A stretch of 64,000 nt of DNA from Rhodobacterales bacterium (GCA_017303485.1 JAFLCY010000001.1:1-64000); one strand, 5' to 3'; shown: positions 53,279 through 61,949, numbered from the stretch's first letter. Translations and numbers: made by a program. The notes: a model not told the origin generated them from the letters alone.

Positions 53279-54115
53279 ATGATCTTCGACACGCACCTGC
53301 ACCTGATCGACCGGTCGCGGCTCAGCTATCCGTGGCTGGCGGGCCTGCCCGCGCTGGATCGCGACTGGGACTTCGCCTCGTACACGGCCACGGCGGCCCG
53401 AGTCGGGATCACCGGGGTCCTGCATATGGAGGTGGACGTCGCAGAGACCGACATCGACGCGGAAACCGCCTGGATCGCCGAACTGATGGCCCGGCCGGGA
53501 AGCCTGATGCGGGGGGCGATCAGTTCGGCTCGCCCGGAATCCGACGGGTTCGAGGCCTGGCTTGACCGTGTCGACCGGCGCGTCGTGCGTGGCATCCGGC
53601 GGGTGCTGCATGTCGTACCGGACGCCGTGTCGCAGGATGACCGCTTTCGCCGGAACCTGCGCAGACTTGGACAGGCGGGGCTGCCTTTCGACATCTGCAT
53701 GCTGCAACGCCAGCTTCCGCTGACAGTCGCGCTGGTGGATGCCTGCCCCGAAACGGTCTTCGTTCTGGACCATTGCGGCGTGCCCGATATCGCGTCCGGA
53801 TCCTTTGCCGACTGGGCCGGATGGATCAGCCGCCTTGCAGAGCGACCGAACGTGAACGCCAAGCTTTCCGGCATCAGCGCCTACGGACCGCCGGACTGGA
53901 CCTTGCAGACCCTGCAACCCTACACGCGCCATCTGATCGAAGCCTTCGGCCCCGGGCGCGTGGTCTGGGGGTCGGACAGCCCGGTCTGCACCCTGCAATC
54001 CTCACTGCCGGAATGGGTCGCGACCAGCCAAGCCCTGCTGCAAGAGCAAACCCCGGCGGATCGCGCGCTGATCCTTGGCCACAACGCGGAACGGATCTGG
54101 TTCGGCGCAGTATAG
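53279..54115 (+). CDS. COG3618 amidohydrolase, probable L-fucono/rhamnono-lactonase
   Basis: 278 residues of the metal-dependent hydrolase fold. Metal motif H6-L-H8 (FDTHLHLID), His in LDHCGVPD (about 162), NAKLSGIS and the terminal Asp in WGSDSPVC (about 238) are present. COG3618 members open sugar lactones such as L-fuconolactone. GGAGAG precedes the ATG. It is transcribed away from the transporter operon from a shared promoter region. Confidence 0.87.
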   Translation: MIFDTHLHLIDRSRLSYPWLAGLPALDRDWDFASYTATAARVGITGVLHMEVDVAETDIDAETAWIAELMARPGSLMRGAISSARPESDGFEAWLDRVDRRVVRGIRRVLHVVPDAVSQDDRFRRNLRRLGQAGLPFDICMLQRQLPLTVALVDACPETVFVLDHCGVPDIASGSFADWAGWISRLAERPNVNAKLSGISAYGPPDWTLQTLQPYTRHLIEAFGPGRVVWGSDSPVCTLQSSLPEWVATSQALLQEQTPADRALILGHNAERIWFGAV

Positions 54116-54146
54116 CGTGCCTGCGACCCGGCAAGGTCAGGGTCGG

Positions 54147-54731
54147 CTAGCGGCGGCGCAGGTAGACGTAATAGGCCCCGCCGCCACCGTGTTTCAGGTG
54201 CGCCTCGCTGATCTGCAGGACGGCCGGGCCCAGCGGCGGCAGGTGCAGCCAGTGCGGCACCTGATGGCGCAACGCGCCCATGCGCTGCGGGATCGGGCCG
54301 GTGTCATCACGGCGCTTGCCCTTTCCGGTGATCACAAGAACAAGCCGCAGGCCCTGCGATTGGGCGTTCAGGATGAAGCGGATCAGTTCGGGGTGCGCCT
54401 CGGCCAGCGTCATGCCATGCAGGTCGATCCGCGCCTCGGGCGCAAGCTTGCCGCGGGTCATCCTGGAATGGGTCCCGGCATCCATCCGCAGCGGCGCCTG
54501 ACCGACTAGCTCGGGCAGGCTGGGGGCGAGATCGCGCCGTTCCGGTTTGTGGTGCTTCTCTCCCAGCAGAAAGGGCGACAGGCGCGGCCTGGCGGGGGCC
54601 AGCGGGGGCGGATCAGGAGGCAGGACAGGATCAGGCAGGGGAACGGGATGGCCGTGAAGCGGTCGCGCGGTACGGGCGACCGTGCGCCAGAGGTCGGCCT
54701 CCTCGGGCGAGAGATGACGGCGGCGGGGCAT
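54147..54731 (-). CDS. Smr-domain protein
   Basis: 194 residues. The C-terminal Smr domain (about 95-194) has RIDLHGMTLAEAHPELIRFI, VLVITGKGKR and HGGGGAYYVYLRR. The N-terminal half is Pro-rich and basic. Small Smr proteins are nucleases or nucleic-acid binders of uncertain role. It ends next to the lactonase gene on the other strand and follows mltA by five bases, probably in one transcript. Confidence 0.9.
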   Translation of the reverse strand: MPRRRHLSPEEADLWRTVARTARPLHGHPVPLPDPVLPPDPPPLAPARPRLSPFLLGEKHHKPERRDLAPSLPELVGQAPLRMDAGTHSRMTRGKLAPEARIDLHGMTLAEAHPELIRFILNAQSQGLRLVLVITGKGKRRDDTGPIPQRMGALRHQVPHWLHLPPLGPAVLQISEAHLKHGGGGAYYVYLRRR

Positions 54732-54736
54732 TTAGG

Positions 54737-55762
54737 TCAGCCGCCTTCCAGCATCGCGAAGGCACGGTCGATGGGAAGAAGTAGGACCATGCGACCGCCG
54801 TCCTTGACTACGCCCGCAGCCTCGCCCGCCGCGCCGCCGGTGCCATAGAAGATGTCGGCGCGCTGCATCCCCTTGATCGCGCCCCCGGTGTCCTGCGCCA
54901 CCATCAGGCTGCGGATCGGGCGCCTGCCGTCCTTCTCGATCCAGACCGGGGCACCGAGCGGGGTGAACTTGGGGTCGATGGCAATGGAGCGGAGCGTGGT
55001 GATCGACCGTCCCATGGCGCCGATGGGGCCGTCTTCGGGGTTCAGCGTGCCGATCTTGCGGAAAAAGACATATGAGGGGTTGGTATCGAGAAGATCGCGA
55101 CCCGCGCCCGGGTTCGAGCGGACATAGCTGGCGATTTCCGGGGCGGAGACCTGATCCAGCGTATGTGTGCCACGACGGACCATCTCTTGCCCGACTGAGC
55201 GGTAAGCATGGCCGTTCTTGCCGGCATAGCCCACGCGGACCACTGAACCGTCGGTCATGCGGATGCGGCCAGAGCCCTGAACCTGCAGGAAATAGACATC
55301 GACCGGGTCGTCAAGCCAGGCGAGTTCGAGACCCCGGCCCGCAATGGCCCCACCCTCGATGGCCGAGCGGGTGTGATAGACCATGCCCTCGGTCAGTTCG
55401 GGCGGACGGCGGTAGATCGGATATTTGAAGCGCCCGGTGCGGGTGGGCGATCCATCCAGTTCCGGCTCGAAATAGCCGGTGAACAGCGCGGGCGGGGTGC
55501 CCACGACAACCGGCTTGAAGAACAGCTCAAAAAAGCTCCGGGCCGAGGCGTCGTCCTGTGGCACATCGGCGGCCATGGCGCAGATCGGCTGCCAGTCGGG
55601 CTGGTCGATCAGGTCGCAGGTCTTCAGGAACGAGGCCAGCGCCTCGACGTGGTTGTCGTCGCGCCAACCGTCGAGGGCTTCGAAATCAAGGACTTCGGCG
55701 GGAAGGGGTGCGGCGGCCATCACGGCCGCCACGGTTGCAAGGATGCGAAGCGCCGGACGCAT
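54737..55762 (-). CDS. mltA: Membrane-bound lytic murein transglycosylase A
   Basis: 341 residues with a signal peptide (ILATVAAVMAAAPLPA). The MltA domain includes LFTGYFEPELDGSPTR, VYFLQVQGSGRIRM and GYAGKNGHAYRSVG. The 3D-domain end, VAQDTGGAIKGMQRADIFYGTG, carries the catalytic Asp pair. It cleaves peptidoglycan to anhydromuropeptides. No lipobox Cys is seen at the N-terminus. Confidence 0.94.
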   Translation of the reverse strand: MRPALRILATVAAVMAAAPLPAEVLDFEALDGWRDDNHVEALASFLKTCDLIDQPDWQPICAMAADVPQDDASARSFFELFFKPVVVGTPPALFTGYFEPELDGSPTRTGRFKYPIYRRPPELTEGMVYHTRSAIEGGAIAGRGLELAWLDDPVDVYFLQVQGSGRIRMTDGSVVRVGYAGKNGHAYRSVGQEMVRRGTHTLDQVSAPEIASYVRSNPGAGRDLLDTNPSYVFFRKIGTLNPEDGPIGAMGRSITTLRSIAIDPKFTPLGAPVWIEKDGRRPIRSLMVAQDTGGAIKGMQRADIFYGTGGAAGEAAGVVKDGGRMVLLLPIDRAFAMLEGG

Positions 55763-55771
55763 CCCAAAGGG

Positions 55772-56431
55772 TCAGTCGCCGGTGGCCACAAGCTGCCAGT
55801 TGGGGTCATCGGACCCCATCTGGCGCGCGAAGGTCCAGGTGTCGCGGGTCTTCTTCACCTCGCGCGGGGAGCCTTCGACCACTTCGCCCGCCTTGTTGCG
55901 CACGACATAGGTCTGGTCGGCGACGAAACGGACGGCGATTTCACCGAACCGGCTGTCGCGGGCAAAGGTGGCGTCCTGCAAGGCCAGTTCCTTAATGCCG
56001 AGGAAGCTGGCTTCGACCGTCAGGCCGTCCCGCTCGCGCTGGGCGATCGCTTCGGCAAAGCTGGCCTCGACTTCGTCGGAGAGGAAGGGGCGGATGCGGT
56101 CAAGCTCGCCCTTCTCGAAAGCCATCAGGATCATCTCGTAGGCCCCGCGGGCGCCCTCAAGGAAGGGGCCGACGGCAAAGCTGGGCTCGGCCTTCTTCAT
56201 CTCGGCCAGGGCGCGGGCGGCATCGGACCCTTCGGCGACATGGTCGGTGATGTCGCGATCCGGGCCGCCGTCGATCACCTCGAAGTCGCGGCGGACGCGG
56301 GGGCGCACATCGTCCAGTGGAATCGGCGGCTTCTCAAAGCCGTCGCGGGTGCCAAGGACTGACCGCAGCTTGAGGATCAGGAAGATCGCGATCCCGGCAA
56401 GGACGAGGAGCTGGATCAGGGACCCGTTCAT
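55772..56431 (-). CDS. Tim44/TimA-like putative adaptor protein
   Basis: 219 residues from MNGSLIQLLVLAGIAIFLILKL, a single membrane anchor. The C-terminal Tim44-like domain (about 85-219) has GAYEMILMAFEKGELDRIRPFLSDEV and DTWTFARQMGSDDPNWQLVATGD, typical of alphaproteobacterial members. It probably acts in inner-membrane protein handling. The longer open frame upstream crosses the divergent fxsA gene and is false. It is nine bases from mltA. Confidence 0.9.
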   Translation of the reverse strand: MNGSLIQLLVLAGIAIFLILKLRSVLGTRDGFEKPPIPLDDVRPRVRRDFEVIDGGPDRDITDHVAEGSDAARALAEMKKAEPSFAVGPFLEGARGAYEMILMAFEKGELDRIRPFLSDEVEASFAEAIAQRERDGLTVEASFLGIKELALQDATFARDSRFGEIAVRFVADQTYVVRNKAGEVVEGSPREVKKTRDTWTFARQMGSDDPNWQLVATGD

Positions 56432-56545
56432 TGTTGACCTCTGGACACTGGTGGTTCCGTTTGAATTGGCACGGCTTGCCCTTATGTAGGGTGGGGTAGC
56501 AGCGAAGTCTACCATAGGACCGAAACCAGCGCACGGAGTACGGCG

Positions 56546-56974
56546 ATGTGGATCGTATTGGGAATTCTGGCCTTGCCGCTGGTGGAAATCGGCCTGTTCG
56601 TCACGCTGGGCGCAAAGCTGGGGCTTTGGCTGACGCTGGCCTGGGTGATCCTGACCGGGGTTCTGGGCGTGCTTCTGTTGCGCGGCCTGGCGCTTGGCGG
56701 GCGGGAAACCCTGCGCCGTGGATTGCAGGAAGGGCTGCATGATCCGCTCTCGCCACTCGCGAACCGGGCGCTGATGGCCATGGCGGCGGTGCTGCTGATC
56801 CTGCCGGGCTTCTTCACCGATACGCTGGGGCTTCTTCTGTTGTTGCCGCCCGTGCGCGGGCTGATCGTCAACGTTCTGGCAAGGCGGATGCCGAATGTGA
56901 CGGTGATCCACCGCGGATCCGGGTTCGAGGACGAGCCCTATGAACACCGAAACAGCCATGACCGGCTGAATTGA
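56546..56974 (+). CDS. fxsA: FxsA-family membrane protein
   Basis: 142 residues. The motif LPLVEIGLFVTLGAKLGLWLT (about 10-30), the second helix pair and LILPGFFTDTLGLLLLLPPVR (about 84-105) are the FxsA signature. FxsA modifies phage exclusion in Escherichia coli, but its normal role is unclear. It is divergent from the Tim44-like gene. Confidence 0.93.
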   Translation: MWIVLGILALPLVEIGLFVTLGAKLGLWLTLAWVILTGVLGVLLLRGLALGGRETLRRGLQEGLHDPLSPLANRALMAMAAVLLILPGFFTDTLGLLLLLPPVRGLIVNVLARRMPNVTVIHRGSGFEDEPYEHRNSHDRLN

Positions 56975-57030
56975 GTGCGTCTGTTGCAGCGTCTGGCTGG
57001 GAACGGTCGGGCATTGCCGGATTGGCGTGC

Positions 57031-57064
57031 CAAGAAAAATGGGCTGCAACCGAAGTTGCAGCCC
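57031..57064 (-). terminator. Intrinsic terminator with TTCG loop
   Basis: Reverse strand: perfect 10-bp arms GGGCTGCAAC/GTTGCAGCCC closed by TTCG, followed by ATTTTTCTTG. A TTCG tetraloop makes this very stable. It serves the 47-residue protein gene upstream. Confidence 0.85.
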
Positions 57065-57110
57065 AGTCAGGAAGTGCGGCAGGGAAAGACCGCTTCCTTG
57101 GGGACGGAGG

Positions 57111-57254
57111 TCAGCGCCTCATTTCGCCGCTTGGCAGCGAAAAGAGGAAAGGGATCATGAAACTTGCGAAAAGAACCGGGGCAACCCCGGCAGAGAAGCC
57201 CGCCAACAAGGCCACGATGCCGATGACCAGAAAGGCGGCAGCCCAGCCAGACAT
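57111..57254 (-). CDS. 47-residue membrane protein (DUF1328-like)
   Basis: MSGWAAAFLVIGIVALLAGF opens a very hydrophobic protein ending FLFSLPSGEMRR. AGGAGAA precedes the ATG and a strong terminator follows, so it is a complete small transcription unit. The composition and AFLVIGIVALLAGFSAG resemble DUF1328 proteins, but I am not certain of the family. The longer frame upstream has no support. Confidence 0.65.
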   Translation of the reverse strand: MSGWAAAFLVIGIVALLAGFSAGVAPVLFASFMIPFLFSLPSGEMRR

Positions 57255-57634
57255 GGGATTTCTCCTGTGAAGGTCGCGCCCGGGCGGGCGACGATTGACG
57301 ATCCGGACGCTCAACGCAGGGTCGTGAACATCGGTTCCGCGAGTCGGGTGAAATTTTTTGACCTTGTGCGGGGCAGGCCGTTGACCGCAAGCACTCTGGC
57401 AAAAAGCTCTATCGCCGCGGAGGTGTTGCGAGGCCTTGCGATCCAGCGGTTCGGCCTCGAATGGCCCAGGGTCTTCCGCTCCGCCGTCGCAGGCGCGGCA
57501 ACCGTCATGGTCTGACTTCAACGCAGGAACGGGATGCCGTAGCGGAGCCTGCGTCGCGCGCTGCCCGTTACCATTGCAGGATCGAGGGCAAGTTGGCGCC
57601 ATTCCCGTATCGAATCCACATGGAGGACTGCGGG
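57255..57634. other. Gap between the 47-residue protein gene and IS110 remnant
   Basis: A reverse-strand frame of 65 codons (57311-57508, MTVAAPATAERK...) has only a weak ribosome site and no family I know, so I do not call it. The right 100 bases before the IS110 start probably include the left end of the insertion sequence, where intact IS110 elements encode their guide RNA. Confidence 0.4.
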
Positions 57635-58047
57635 ATGAAGCTGTTTGTCGGGCTGCATGTGTCGCTGGAGAAGACCGCGATTTGCGTGATCAGCGAGCCT
57701 GGAAAGATCGTGCAGGAGGCGCAGGCGGCCAGCGAGCCGGCCCCCTGTAGCAATGGCTGCACCGCAGGCTGACCGAGTATGGATCTGACGTCGTGCTGAT
57801 AAAAACCCGGCAGATGAAGGGGGCGCTGAAGGCCATGCCGATCAAGACCGATCGCAGGGATGCCGAAGGGATCGCGCGCCTGCTTCATCTGGGGTGGTTC
57901 CGGCCGGTTCACTGCAAGTCAGTATCGGCACAAGAGGTCCGCGCGGTTTTGAACGCGCGCAAGGCAGTGCAACAGGGCTTCATCGCGCTGGAAATGTCCC
58001 TGTGCGGGTTCTTGCGGAACTCCGGCCTCAAGGTCGGCACCGCGTAG
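57635..58047 (+). pseudogene. IS110-family transposase remnant
   Basis: The N-terminal piece MKLFVGLHVSLEKTAICVIS matches IS110 transposases, but the first catalytic Asp (usual VGLDVS) is His. After ASEP the frame is lost by an internal deletion. The next frame shows GPL-stop-QWLHRRLTEYG with an amber codon, then MKGALKAMPIKTDRRDAEGIARLL and VSAQEVRAVLNARKAVQQG. The protein ends after LKVGTA, lacking the catalytic C-terminal domain. The element is dead. Confidence 0.85.
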
Positions 58048-58130
58048 CGTACGTAGAAAAACACCGCGAAGAGGATCACGTCCTTCGGAAACTGAGCGTC
58101 TTTGAACGAGATCACAGCCAGCCCTCCCAT
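58037..58130 (-). pseudogene. IS6-family transposase N-terminal remnant
   Basis: Reverse-strand MGGLAVISFKDAQFPKDVIL continuing FAVFFYVRYAV matches the start of IS6-type transposases. The match stops near 58037, where the IS110 remnant begins. The IS110 insertion, or a deletion, therefore removed the rest. The two fragments abut tail to tail. Confidence 0.75.
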
Positions 58131-58329
58131 CCAGGTTGCCGGCTCAGTTGATCGTCAATGCCAGCTACAAGCCCAGTCAAGCAGAAAGGTCCGCGACAGA
58201 ACCCGCCAGGGAGTGAACCCAAAAACATAGCGCTCCCAAAACGCGAACCCTCGGCCTCTGGATATTCACATGCGGCGAAGCCAAACTCGCTGAGGAACAA
58301 TATTCTGACATTGCATTTGGAGGCTTCGC

Positions 58330-58842
58330 ATGAACGACGGCTCAGACAGCGAACATGTTCATCGGCTCAACCGACTGGCCCTGTCGGCAACGATCCATTG
58401 CTTGACCGGCTGTGGTATCGGCGAGGTCCTTGGTATGGTGATCGGCACGGCGCTTGGTTGGTCGAATCTGGCGACGATCGTTCTGGCAGTCATCCTTGCA
58501 TTCCTGTTTGGCTATGCGTTGACGATGCGCCCGCTGCTGCGATCCGGCATGGCATTTGCCAAGGCGACCCGACTGGCACTGGCCGCCGATACCGTTTCCA
58601 TCACGGTGATGGAAATCGTGGACAACTTGGTGATGCTGGCAATCCCAGGCGCAATGGCGGCCGGACTGGCATCAGGCCTTTTCTGGGGCAGTCTGCTCAT
58701 CGCGCTGATCCTGGCGGCCATAGCAGCCTTTCCTGTGAACCGCTGGTTGATCGCGAGAGGGCGGGGGCATGCCGTTGTCCATGCGCATCACACAGGGCAT
58801 TCCGGCCATGAGCACCATGCCGGACAGGATCACCATCACTGA
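58330..58842 (+). CDS. DUF4396 membrane protein with His-rich tail
   Basis: 170 residues, four membrane segments (about 17-160). LSATIHCLTGCGIGEVLGMVIG and TRLALAADTVSITVMEIVDN are typical of DUF4396. The tail HAHHTGHSGHEHHAGQDHHH could bind metal ions. TTGGAGG precedes the ATG. The family is uncharacterised but often near copper or multicopper-oxidase genes. Confidence 0.82.
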   Translation: MNDGSDSEHVHRLNRLALSATIHCLTGCGIGEVLGMVIGTALGWSNLATIVLAVILAFLFGYALTMRPLLRSGMAFAKATRLALAADTVSITVMEIVDNLVMLAIPGAMAAGLASGLFWGSLLIALILAAIAAFPVNRWLIARGRGHAVVHAHHTGHSGHEHHAGQDHHH

Positions 58843-59141
58843 CAGATATCAGGACTTGCAGCGCGCATATTCCGTGTCGCAACCCCGCCATTCGGCATCG
58901 GAGCAGTCTGAAGGCCGTGTGGAAGCGGGGCATGGCCAAAAGACCCCGTTACCTCCCCACCATCACCCTCAGGGTATGGAACGATGGCAACCTCCGCACC
59001 GGCCTGCTGGTCCTGCTGCCCCGGCTTGATAGCCTACTTTCCGGTCTGAGAGGTTGGCGTGCCATGACTGCGGGCGTACCGGCCAGAGGACCCGAGACTG
59101 GCGCGATGGTGATCGTTGGAACGCAGGCCCTTCGATGCCGG
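58843..59141. other. Gap between DUF4396 and hemerythrin genes
   Basis: About 300 bases with only unconvincing short frames on both strands. I see no promoter, repeat or recognisable remnant. It may be decayed mobile-element sequence. Confidence 0.4.
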
Positions 59142-59735
59142 TCAGCCGAATTCAGGGTCCTGTCGCGCCCGCTCGAGGATGAGCGGGATGACGATATCCT
59201 CCTCGTCGGCCAGATGCTGGCGCAGGATCGGCGCGACGCGGTCGACGCTGGCGGCCAGATCGTCGACAGCACGGCGTTGGTCGCCGGTCATCACGCCTTC
59301 GGTCTGGCCAAGGCGGCGCAAGGTGTCCTGCGTTGCCGCCGCCAGTTCGTCGATGGCGTCATGGATCATGTGATGATCCGCGTCGAGGATCTCGAACCCC
59401 CTGACCAGCCGTGGTTCGGCGCGCTGGAACATCGGAAAATAATGATGGTCCTCGACCCGGTGATGCCCGTCCAGACCGCCGAGCAGGCTGCTGATATGGC
59501 GTCGCAGCGCCGGGCCGCTGTCATAGCTCGTCTCGGCCTCTTCGCGAAGGCGCAGGAGCTGCGCCCCGATCCGTTTCGAGATCGCGCGGAAATAGTCGTG
59601 GTTGCCCAGCCATATCTCACCGATGCCGGCCAGCGCGGGCTGGCTCTTCCAGGTGCCGCGCGGGTGCTTGTCGGTCAGGAACAGCTGGTCTTTCGGCAAT
59701 CCCTTGCGGGTGCCGAGCTTCCATGTGTCGTCCAT
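59142..59735 (-). CDS. Hemerythrin-domain protein
   Basis: 197 residues from MDDTWKLGTRKGLPKDQLFL, with AAGGAAG upstream. The HHE-type helical bundle has HHRVEDHHYFPMFQRAEP (about 92-109), DADHHMIHDAIDEL (about 120) and RQHLADEEDIVIPLI (about 175-189), providing the His and acid iron ligands. It probably binds diiron and handles oxygen or nitric oxide. Confidence 0.88.
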   Translation of the reverse strand: MDDTWKLGTRKGLPKDQLFLTDKHPRGTWKSQPALAGIGEIWLGNHDYFRAISKRIGAQLLRLREEAETSYDSGPALRRHISSLLGGLDGHHRVEDHHYFPMFQRAEPRLVRGFEILDADHHMIHDAIDELAAATQDTLRRLGQTEGVMTGDQRRAVDDLAASVDRVAPILRQHLADEEDIVIPLILERARQDPEFG

Positions 59736-60072
59736 GTCATGCTTCCTTGGCTCTCGGGCCGCGTCCGCCGCATCCAGACCGGTGGTTGCCCCAGGCACAG
59801 GCTGCGGAAACCGCTGTGCGCTTGGTCTGCATCCTGTTCCGGAACGGTCCTGCGTCCGCCTCGACCTTTATGAAAGCACCCGAAGCGGATTGTACAAGGC
59901 GGGGCGTGGTCGGCTCTAATGAACAGAGTATGTTCGGTCTGGGCACTGGTCTGGACCGAAGACCGCCTCATATCAAAGCCATGCAGTAGGCACTGTCCCG
60001 ACACGCCAACATCTTCGGATTCTGGATGTTTCGCCCGTTGCACCGAAAACGAACCGGATGGGAGTACAGATC
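59736..60072. promoter_or_regulatory. Divergent promoter region between hemerythrin and DoxX genes
   Basis: This 337-base region has no gene. It holds GAACAGAGTATGTTC (59921-59935), a palindrome with GAAC-N7-GTTC spacing, plus the weak reverse promoter pair TTGTAC/TTCATA around 59870-59898. The palindrome may be an operator. It is not the direct-repeat LexA box usual in alphaproteobacteria. Confidence 0.35.
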
Positions 60073-60648
60073 ATGACCTCGTCACACCAGCAGAAGACAC
60101 CGCTGATCCTTCCTTTCATGGGCCCCTTCTATGACCGGGTGGCCGCACCCCTCAGCCATCTTGGCTTGCGTGTCCTTGTCGGCGCGATGCTGATCATCGA
60201 GGGCTGGCCCAAGATTCAGGCACCCTTCGCCATGGCCGGGTTCACCGAGAGTCTCGGCATGTATCCCGGCTGGTTCTGGTCGCTGGTTCTTGCGGTCCTG
60301 CAGTTTGTCGGCGGTGTGATGATCCTAGCCGGTTTCCTGACCCGCCCGATGGCGCTGGCCAATGGCGTGATGCTGGCGGTCACCTTCTGGTTCCACTGGG
60401 CGTTTCCCTATGGCGACCTGGCGCTGACGCCCGAGGGTATCGCCGCCGCGCAGGCCGCGGGGCAGACGCTGTTCACCGAGGACGGGCTGCGCAACCTCGC
60501 CAGTGACGGCGGCGCGGTGTTCCTGCATCAGGTGCAGTTCAAGGCCGAGGGCCTGTCCGCGCTCTGGACGGTCGCGGCGCTGTTCCTGGCCGCCTGGGGA
60601 GCCGGGCCGCTGTCGGTCGACCGATCCATCCTGAACCGCGAATTCTGA
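60073..60648 (+). CDS. DoxX-family membrane protein
   Basis: 191 residues from MTSSHQQKTPLILPFMGPFY; an ATG five codons earlier is possible. Four membrane helices with LRVLVGAMLIIEGWPKIQAPFAMAGF (about 30-55) and LQFVGGVMILAGFLTRPMAL are the DoxX pattern. DoxX proteins are tied to redox and sulfur stress. The next gene follows after 11 bases. Confidence 0.87.
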   Translation: MTSSHQQKTPLILPFMGPFYDRVAAPLSHLGLRVLVGAMLIIEGWPKIQAPFAMAGFTESLGMYPGWFWSLVLAVLQFVGGVMILAGFLTRPMALANGVMLAVTFWFHWAFPYGDLALTPEGIAAAQAAGQTLFTEDGLRNLASDGGAVFLHQVQFKAEGLSALWTVAALFLAAWGAGPLSVDRSILNREF

Positions 60649-60659
60649 GGAATATGCAC

Positions 60660-60974
60660 ATGTCCGATATCATCATCACCAAGGAAGACGGTCCCAAGGC
60701 AGGTCGCTATGTCGCCCGGATCGAGGGTATCGAGGGCGAAGGCGAGATCACCTATACGCGGCCCCGCGACGGGGTGATCAGCGCCAATCATACCGGAGTT
60801 CCGGAATCCATGGCCGGGCGTCACGTCGCGAATGCGCTCCTCGACTACATGCTTGAAGACGCTAGGCGCGAAGGTTTCAAGATCAAGCCCGTCTGCCCCT
60901 TCATCCGCAAGCAATATGCCCGCCATCCGGAATGGGCCGATCTCTTCACCGTCAAGCCGGGAAGCGTGGACTGA
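60660..60974 (+). CDS. COG2388-type GNAT acetyltransferase-like protein
   Basis: 104 residues from MSDIIITKEDGPKAGRYVAR. The short GNAT form has GEGEITYTRPRDGVISANHTGVPESMAGRHVANAL and IKPVCPFIRKQYARHPEWADL, typical of the YjdJ group. The substrate is unknown. Its stop overlaps the next start by one base. Confidence 0.88.
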   Translation: MSDIIITKEDGPKAGRYVARIEGIEGEGEITYTRPRDGVISANHTGVPESMAGRHVANALLDYMLEDARREGFKIKPVCPFIRKQYARHPEWADLFTVKPGSVD

Positions 60975-61948
60975 TGGGACAGCTGGTGGACGGCGTCTGG
61001 AAAGACGTCTGGTACGACACGAAAGGAACGGGCGGACGTTTCGAGCGCTCGACGACCTCTTGGCGCAACTGGGTAACGCCAGACGGCGCGCCGGGACCGA
61101 CGGGCGAGGGTGGTTTCGCGACCGAGAGCGGTCGCTACCATCTTTATGTGTCCTTCGCCTGCCCTTGGGCGCAGCGCACCCTGATCTTCCGGGAGATCAA
61201 GGGCCTGACGCCGCATATAGATGTCTCGGCCGTGCATCCGGACATGCTGTCCGACGGCTGGACTTTCGAGACCGGCTTCCCCGGCGCGACCGGCGACGCA
61301 CTGTTCGGCGCACCTTTCCTGCGCGACATCTACCTGCGCGCCGACCCCGCAGCCTCAGGCCGCGTCACAGTGCCCGTGCTTTGGGACAAGAAGCGCGGCA
61401 CCATCGTCAGCAACGAAAGCGCCGAGATCATCCGGATGTTCAATTCGGCCTTCAACGGGCTGACCGGCAACACAGACGACTACTACCCCGAGGATCTGCG
61501 CCCCAAGATCGACGCCCTGAACACGCGCATTTACGACAGCGTGAACAACGGCGTCTACAAGGCCGGGTTCGCGACCACCCAGACGGCCTATGATGAGGCC
61601 GTGGGGCCGCTTTTTGACTCGCTCGACTGGCTTGAGGATTTGCTGAGCCGGAACCGCTACCTGACCGGCGATCGGCTGACCGAGGCGGACTGGCGGCTCT
61701 TCACCACGCTGCTCCGCTTCGATCTGGTCTACCACACCCATTTCAAGTGCAATCGCAAATGGTTGCGCGAATATCCCAACCTGTGGGGATGGACGCGCGA
61801 GCTGTATCAGAGGCCGGGAGTGGCCGGGACAACCAGGTTCGACCATATCGTGCGGCACTACCATTACAGCCACAACTCGATCAATCCGCACCGGATCATC
61901 CCGATCAACCCGGTGATCGACTGGTCGGAACCGCACAGGCGGGGCTAG
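60974..61948 (+). CDS. Glutathionyl-hydroquinone reductase-like GST (Ecm4/YqjG type)
   Basis: 324 residues from MGQLVDGVWKDVWYDTKGTG. The catalytic Cys lies in SFACPWAQRTLIFREIKGL (about 60). NESAEIIRMFNSAFN, YDSVNNGVYKAGFATTQ and NLWGWTRELYQRPGVAGT are family marks. Such enzymes reduce glutathionylated quinones. It is coupled to the GNAT gene by a TGATG junction. Confidence 0.9.
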   Translation: MGQLVDGVWKDVWYDTKGTGGRFERSTTSWRNWVTPDGAPGPTGEGGFATESGRYHLYVSFACPWAQRTLIFREIKGLTPHIDVSAVHPDMLSDGWTFETGFPGATGDALFGAPFLRDIYLRADPAASGRVTVPVLWDKKRGTIVSNESAEIIRMFNSAFNGLTGNTDDYYPEDLRPKIDALNTRIYDSVNNGVYKAGFATTQTAYDEAVGPLFDSLDWLEDLLSRNRYLTGDRLTEADWRLFTTLLRFDLVYHTHFKCNRKWLREYPNLWGWTRELYQRPGVAGTTRFDHIVRHYHYSHNSINPHRIIPINPVIDWSEPHRRG

Positions 61949-61949
61949 G

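Noticed and set aside
57311..57508. 65-codon reverse-strand frame
   Set aside because: Weak ribosome site, no recognisable family, lies in a decayed region; kept only as a note in the gap entry.
59921..59935. GAAC-N7-GTTC as a LexA box
   Set aside because: Alphaproteobacterial LexA boxes are direct repeats (GTTC-N7-GTTC); this is inverted, so only an unspecific palindrome is claimed.
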